From Blautia hansenii (GTDB lineage: Bacteria > Bacillota > Clostridia > Lachnospirales > Lachnospiraceae), in contig NZ_JAAITA010000009.1 in assembly GCF_013304445.1 (NCBI RefSeq), positions 50,069-114,068 on the forward strand: a stretch of 64,000 nucleotides of DNA. The letters run 5' to 3'. The notes under the pieces are model-generated. The model searched no databases and was not told the origin of the DNA. It was given only the letters and a program-made list of their open reading frames with translations. Shown piece by piece: positions 60,889 through 64,000 of this stretch (positions are counted from its first letter, which is position 1; each line of letters begins with the position of its first letter). The position numbers and the translations under genes are program-made.

Positions 60889-62106
60889 ATGGGAATACAA
60901 ACCTGGAAAATGGCGTGGAGTGCGGTAAACGCCAATAAAATGCGGACTTTTCTCACAATGCTGGGAATTATTATAGGTGTTTCCTCGCTGATTGTTCTGG
61001 TATCCATTGCGGACGGGGCTTCATCTTCTGTGGCCGGGCAGATTTCCTCCATGGGTTCGGATTATCTGACCGTACAAATCAGTGATGACAAGGAAAATCC
61101 CCTGCGGCTTTCAGAATTCAGCCAGCTATTGGAGGACGAAGCCATAGAAGACGCGGCACCTTTTGCACAAACCAGCGTTACAGGAAAATCCGGCTATACG
61201 GAGGGAACGGTGACTTTGTACGGTACAACAGGAAGTTATTTCCGTATTATGGATATGGAACTGAAAACCGGGAGAGCATTAAAACAGACGGATGTGGATA
61301 ACCATTCTTATGTTATGGTGATTACAGAAGACACAGCCATTGAATTTTTCGGTCATACGGACGTGGAGGGCGAAACCATTAGTTTGAATGGGAACCGCTT
61401 TCAGGTGGTGGGAGTACTTTCTGACAGCAGCAGTCTGGAGAACTCTGCTGCTGCGGTTTCTTCGGAAGACGAAGATTCTGCGCAGACTACGGTATTGGAA
61501 GGCTATATTCCGTATTCTACTTTGACCAGAATTGCGGACAATATTCTGGATATTACCCAGTTTTATGTTTCATCTCCGGATGAGGATACCATGGACAGAA
61601 CGGAACGGGCAGTGGAACAGATTATGCTGAGCAGGCTGGACAATGATGAAGACGCTTTTTCTATACAGAGCCAGTTTGAAGTAATGGAAACCATGCAGGA
61701 GGTGGACAATACCATGTCTCTGATGATGGGAGGAATCGCAGCAATTTCTCTTCTGGTAGGCGGAATCGGCATTATGAACATTATGTTGGTTTCGGTCACG
61801 GAACGGACCCGGGAAATCGGAATCCGTAAGGCTATTGGCGCAGGCAGAAGCAGTATTATGCTGCAGTTCCTCATGGAGTCAGTCATTGTCAGCATGGCGG
61901 GCTGCTTTGCAGGCATTGGATTTTCCTGGATTCTGCTGAAAATTATCGGAAAATTTATGAATGGAAATATGACCTTTACCATGAATGTGCAGGTTGTGTG
62001 GATTGCCGTTGCGTTTTCCGGATTCATCGGGATTGTTTTTGGTCTGTATCCGGCAAATAAAGCAGCGAGGAAAAAGCCCATTGAGGCTTTGCGGTATTCC
62101 GGATAA
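60889..62106 (+). CDS. MacB-type ABC transporter permease (no ATPase domain)
   Basis: 405 residues. Four membrane helices: one near the N-terminus (M-L-G-I-I-I-G-V-S-S-L-I-V-L-V) and three at the C-terminus, with a large extracellular MacB_PCD domain between. R-E-I-G-I-R-K-A-I-G-A is the FtsX/MacB coupling motif. The ATG at 60889 is one base after the adaptor's stop, with GGGAGG ahead. The MacB ATPase gene, normally adjacent, is absent from the operon. Confidence 0.9.
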   Translation: MGIQTWKMAWSAVNANKMRTFLTMLGIIIGVSSLIVLVSIADGASSSVAGQISSMGSDYLTVQISDDKENPLRLSEFSQLLEDEAIEDAAPFAQTSVTGKSGYTEGTVTLYGTTGSYFRIMDMELKTGRALKQTDVDNHSYVMVITEDTAIEFFGHTDVEGETISLNGNRFQVVGVLSDSSSLENSAAAVSSEDEDSAQTTVLEGYIPYSTLTRIADNILDITQFYVSSPDEDTMDRTERAVEQIMLSRLDNDEDAFSIQSQFEVMETMQEVDNTMSLMMGGIAAISLLVGGIGIMNIMLVSVTERTREIGIRKAIGAGRSSIMLQFLMESVIVSMAGCFAGIGFSWILLKIIGKFMNGNMTFTMNVQVVWIAVAFSGFIGIVFGLYPANKAARKKPIEALRYSG

Positions 62107-62131
62107 GAAAGTGAAAATCAGCAGGAAATCT

Positions 62132-62177
62132 TTCTCCTTCTATGTTACAATGAAACTATATTAATATAGAAGGAGAA
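62132..62177 (+). promoter_or_regulatory. Inverted repeat that can hide the MATE ribosome site
   Basis: TTCTCCTTCTAT (62132-62143) is the exact complement of ATAGAAGGAGAA (62166-62177), which contains the Shine-Dalgarno sequence of the MATE gene. If transcribed together, the 12-pair stem would block translation; if the promoter lies between the arms, it is a repressor-type palindrome instead. Confidence 0.6.
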
Positions 62178-62181
62178 GGTT

Positions 62182-63552
62182 ATGCAAAACGATGATAAAG
62201 TGATTTTGTTTGAGCAGACCCCCATACCAAGAGCTGTGGCAAAACTGGCTTTTCCCACCATTTTAAGCTCTCTGGTTATGGTTATTTATAATCTGGCCGA
62301 TACATATTTCGTAGGTATGTGCAATGACGCCATAGAAAATGCTGCAGTTACTCTGGCGGCTCCGGTTCTGCTGGCATTTAATGCGGTCAACAATTTATTT
62401 GGAGTAGGAAGTTCCAGCATGATGAGCCGTGCAATGGGAACCAAAGACTATGAAACCGTATACAAGAGTTCGGCCTTTGGTTTTTACTGTGCGCTTTTTA
62501 GCGGAGTTTTGTTTGCTGCTCTTTGCGGGATTTTTCAGAATCCTCTTCTGCGGCTTTTGGGAGCGGATACCAACACTATGGCAGCCACAGCAGGATATGT
62601 AAAATGGACGGTGCTATTCGGTGCGGTTCCCGCTATTTTAAATGTGGTGATGGCTTATATGGTACGGGCAGAGGGCTCGGCGCTTCATGCCAGTCTGGGG
62701 ACCATGAGCGGTTGTTTCCTCAATATTTTGCTGGACCCGGTGTTTATTTTGCCCTGGGGTCTGGATATGGGGGCAGAGGGAGCGGGTCTTGCTACTTTTT
62801 TGTCAAATTGTGTGGCCTGTCTGTACTTTTTTGTGCTGCTCTGGAAGAAGAGAGGGCGTACCTTTGTGTGTATTCATCCCCGGAAGTTTTCTCTGGAAAA
62901 AAGAATTGTCTGGGGTATTTGCAATGTGGGAATTCCGGCGTCTATTCAGAATCTGCTGAATGTGACGGGTATGACTATTTTAAATAATTTTACCTCTTCT
63001 TTTGGCGCTGACGCAGTGGCGGCTATGGGAATTACGCAGAAAATCAATATGGTTCCCATGAATGTTGCCATGGGGCTTTCCCAGGGAATTATGCCGCTTA
63101 TCAGTTATAACTATTCCAGCAGAAATCATAAGCGTATGAAAGGCACTCTGGTATTTGCGGTAAAAGCCAGCCTGGGATTTATTGCCATAGTGGCTGTGGG
63201 CTATTTTGTGGGTGCCGCGCAGTTGACTCAGCTTTTCATGGATAATGAGACGATTGTGGCTTACGGAACAAAATTCCTTCGGGGATTTTGTCTGGGACTG
63301 CCGTTTTTGTGTATGGATTTTATTGCTGTAGGTGTATTCCAGGCAGTGGGAATGGGCAGAGAAGCCTTGCTTTTTGCCATTATGAGAAAGATTGTTCTGG
63401 AAATTCCGGCGCTTTATATCTTGAACTTCCTGTTTCCGCTTTACGGACTTGCTTATGCGCAGCTTACTGCAGAGGTGGTACTGGCTGTGGCGGCCGTGTT
63501 GGTATTGGCGCGGTTGTTTAAGAGGATTAGTAAGGAAAATACTATTTCCTAA
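62182..63552 (+). CDS. MATE family multidrug efflux transporter
   Basis: 456 residues with 12 membrane helices in two related halves. N-terminal P-I-P-R-A-V-A-K-L-A-F-P-T-I-L-S-S-L and Y-N-L-A-D-T-Y-F-V-G match the DinF/MepA-like branch. It uses a sodium or proton gradient to export cationic compounds. AAGGAGAAGG precedes the ATG and lies in a palindrome, so expression is probably controlled. Monocistronic; a CRISPR array follows. Confidence 0.93.
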   Translation: MQNDDKVILFEQTPIPRAVAKLAFPTILSSLVMVIYNLADTYFVGMCNDAIENAAVTLAAPVLLAFNAVNNLFGVGSSSMMSRAMGTKDYETVYKSSAFGFYCALFSGVLFAALCGIFQNPLLRLLGADTNTMAATAGYVKWTVLFGAVPAILNVVMAYMVRAEGSALHASLGTMSGCFLNILLDPVFILPWGLDMGAEGAGLATFLSNCVACLYFFVLLWKKRGRTFVCIHPRKFSLEKRIVWGICNVGIPASIQNLLNVTGMTILNNFTSSFGADAVAAMGITQKINMVPMNVAMGLSQGIMPLISYNYSSRNHKRMKGTLVFAVKASLGFIAIVAVGYFVGAAQLTQLFMDNETIVAYGTKFLRGFCLGLPFLCMDFIAVGVFQAVGMGREALLFAIMRKIVLEIPALYILNFLFPLYGLAYAQLTAEVVLAVAAVLVLARLFKRISKENTIS

Positions 63553-63600
63553 GAATTTGTCTTGACTTTTAGGGTTATTTCATATCATAATAACTTCATG

Positions 63601-63948
63601 CATAAATAACAACGCTGAGCGTATTTAAATATAGTAAATAACATAAAGAGTATGATAGATAGGAACATGAGATGTATTTAAATTTTTATGCGGATATACT
63701 CTGCACTCCAGCCCTGCACGGATTAATAAGAACATGAGATGTATTTAAATGACAGAAGCAGGCGTGGCACTTTATGAAATATCCACGATTAATAAGAACA
63801 TGAGATGTATTTAAATAGTCCATAGGTTTGTAATTTTGCAACACTAACATAAGATTAATAAGAACATGAGATGTATTTAAATATGTATTCTCCATGGAAT
63901 ATCCACTTTCCCACTCTTGATTAATAAGAACATGAGATGTATTTAAAT
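63601..63948. CRISPR. Short CRISPR array with eroded left end
   Basis: Four identical 30-base repeats at 63721-63750, 63787-63816, 63853-63882 and 63919-63948, beginning GATTAATAAG and ending GTATTTAAAT. A fifth copy at 63654-63683 differs at three positions in its left part. A much decayed one lies at 63601-63630. Spacers are 36-37 bases; the one between the two decayed copies is only 23. No repeat follows 63948 at the expected position. The repeat resembles clostridial type I-B repeats. No cas genes are in the window. Confidence 0.9.
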
Positions 63949-64000
63949 GAAAAGTCTAATCCCCCAGCTATGCTGGGGCGAATAGTGTAAGTGGAAACGG

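Noticed and set aside
63686..63895. 69-residue minus-strand frame across the CRISPR array with a repeated L-N-T-S-H-V-L-I-N motif
   Set aside because: The repeated peptide is only the translation of the 30-base CRISPR repeat; 66-base spacing keeps the frame open.

Overview
The window looks like chromosomal DNA of a Lachnospiraceae bacterium (Blautia/Ruminococcus type Firmicute). It has moderate GC, strong AGGAGG ribosome binding sites, a Bacillota-type SpoVT, a T-box in front of ileS, a lysyl-tRNA synthetase with a C-terminal tRNA-binding domain, and Lachnospiraceae-style small proteins. Assignments rest on reading motifs and remembered families; no database search was run.

Layout. 1-5.8 kb: raffinose/melibiose-type operon (two sugar ABC permeases, GH36 alpha-galactosidase, AraC regulator, GH4 alpha-galactosidase). 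5.9-9.4 kb: PatB-type C-S lyase, HAD phosphatase, and an ABC transporter pair in which both genes are broken. 9.5-10.6 kb: a small HTH gene with palindromic operators, followed by a frameshifted KilA-N gene. 10.7-29.7 kb: housekeeping genes (spoVT, pncB, VanY-like peptidase, tRNA-Gln, acyl-ACP thioesterase, cvfB, methyltransferase, dnaE, pfkA, SpoU methyltransferase, SleB-like hydrolase, NfeD/SPFH pair, patatin, argF, birA, coaX, dusB). 29.8-32.4 kb: greA-lysS behind a perfect consensus promoter.

31.9-47.7 kb: a 15.8-kb integrative mobilizable element bounded by a 17-bp direct repeat and inserted INSIDE lysS. It carries its own copy of the last ~150 codons of lysS, so the gene stays open; the displaced tail survives as a promoterless remnant past the right end. 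The element encodes a tyrosine integrase, small DUF6462 and ribbon-helix-helix proteins, TnpV, SSB, a Toprim/RepA-like replication protein, a DUF3847 protein and a MobA/MobL relaxase. Its cargo is a type II restriction-modification system (Bsp6I-like nuclease, C5 methyltransferase, Vsr) with a membrane-anchored unknown, and a GHKL ATPase fused to a probable PD-(D/E)XK nuclease, a candidate anti-phage protein. Two hairpin-rich non-coding stretches flank ssb.

48.2-50.3 kb: a gene graveyard (IS110 fragment, GH31 fragment), then a second HTH gene with the same operator as the first and a broken dinD, flanked by 38-bp direct repeats. 50.3-56.3 kb: T-box, eukaryote-like ileS, glgP. 56.4-62.1 kb: a three-gene export operon (lipoprotein, HlyD-type adaptor, MacB-type permease) without its ATPase. 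62.2-63.6 kb: MATE transporter. 63.6-63.95 kb: a short CRISPR array with eroded repeats at its left end and no cas genes in view.

The main new biology is the lysS-tail-swapping element and its defence cargo; the paired HTH/operator modules with decayed partners are a second theme.
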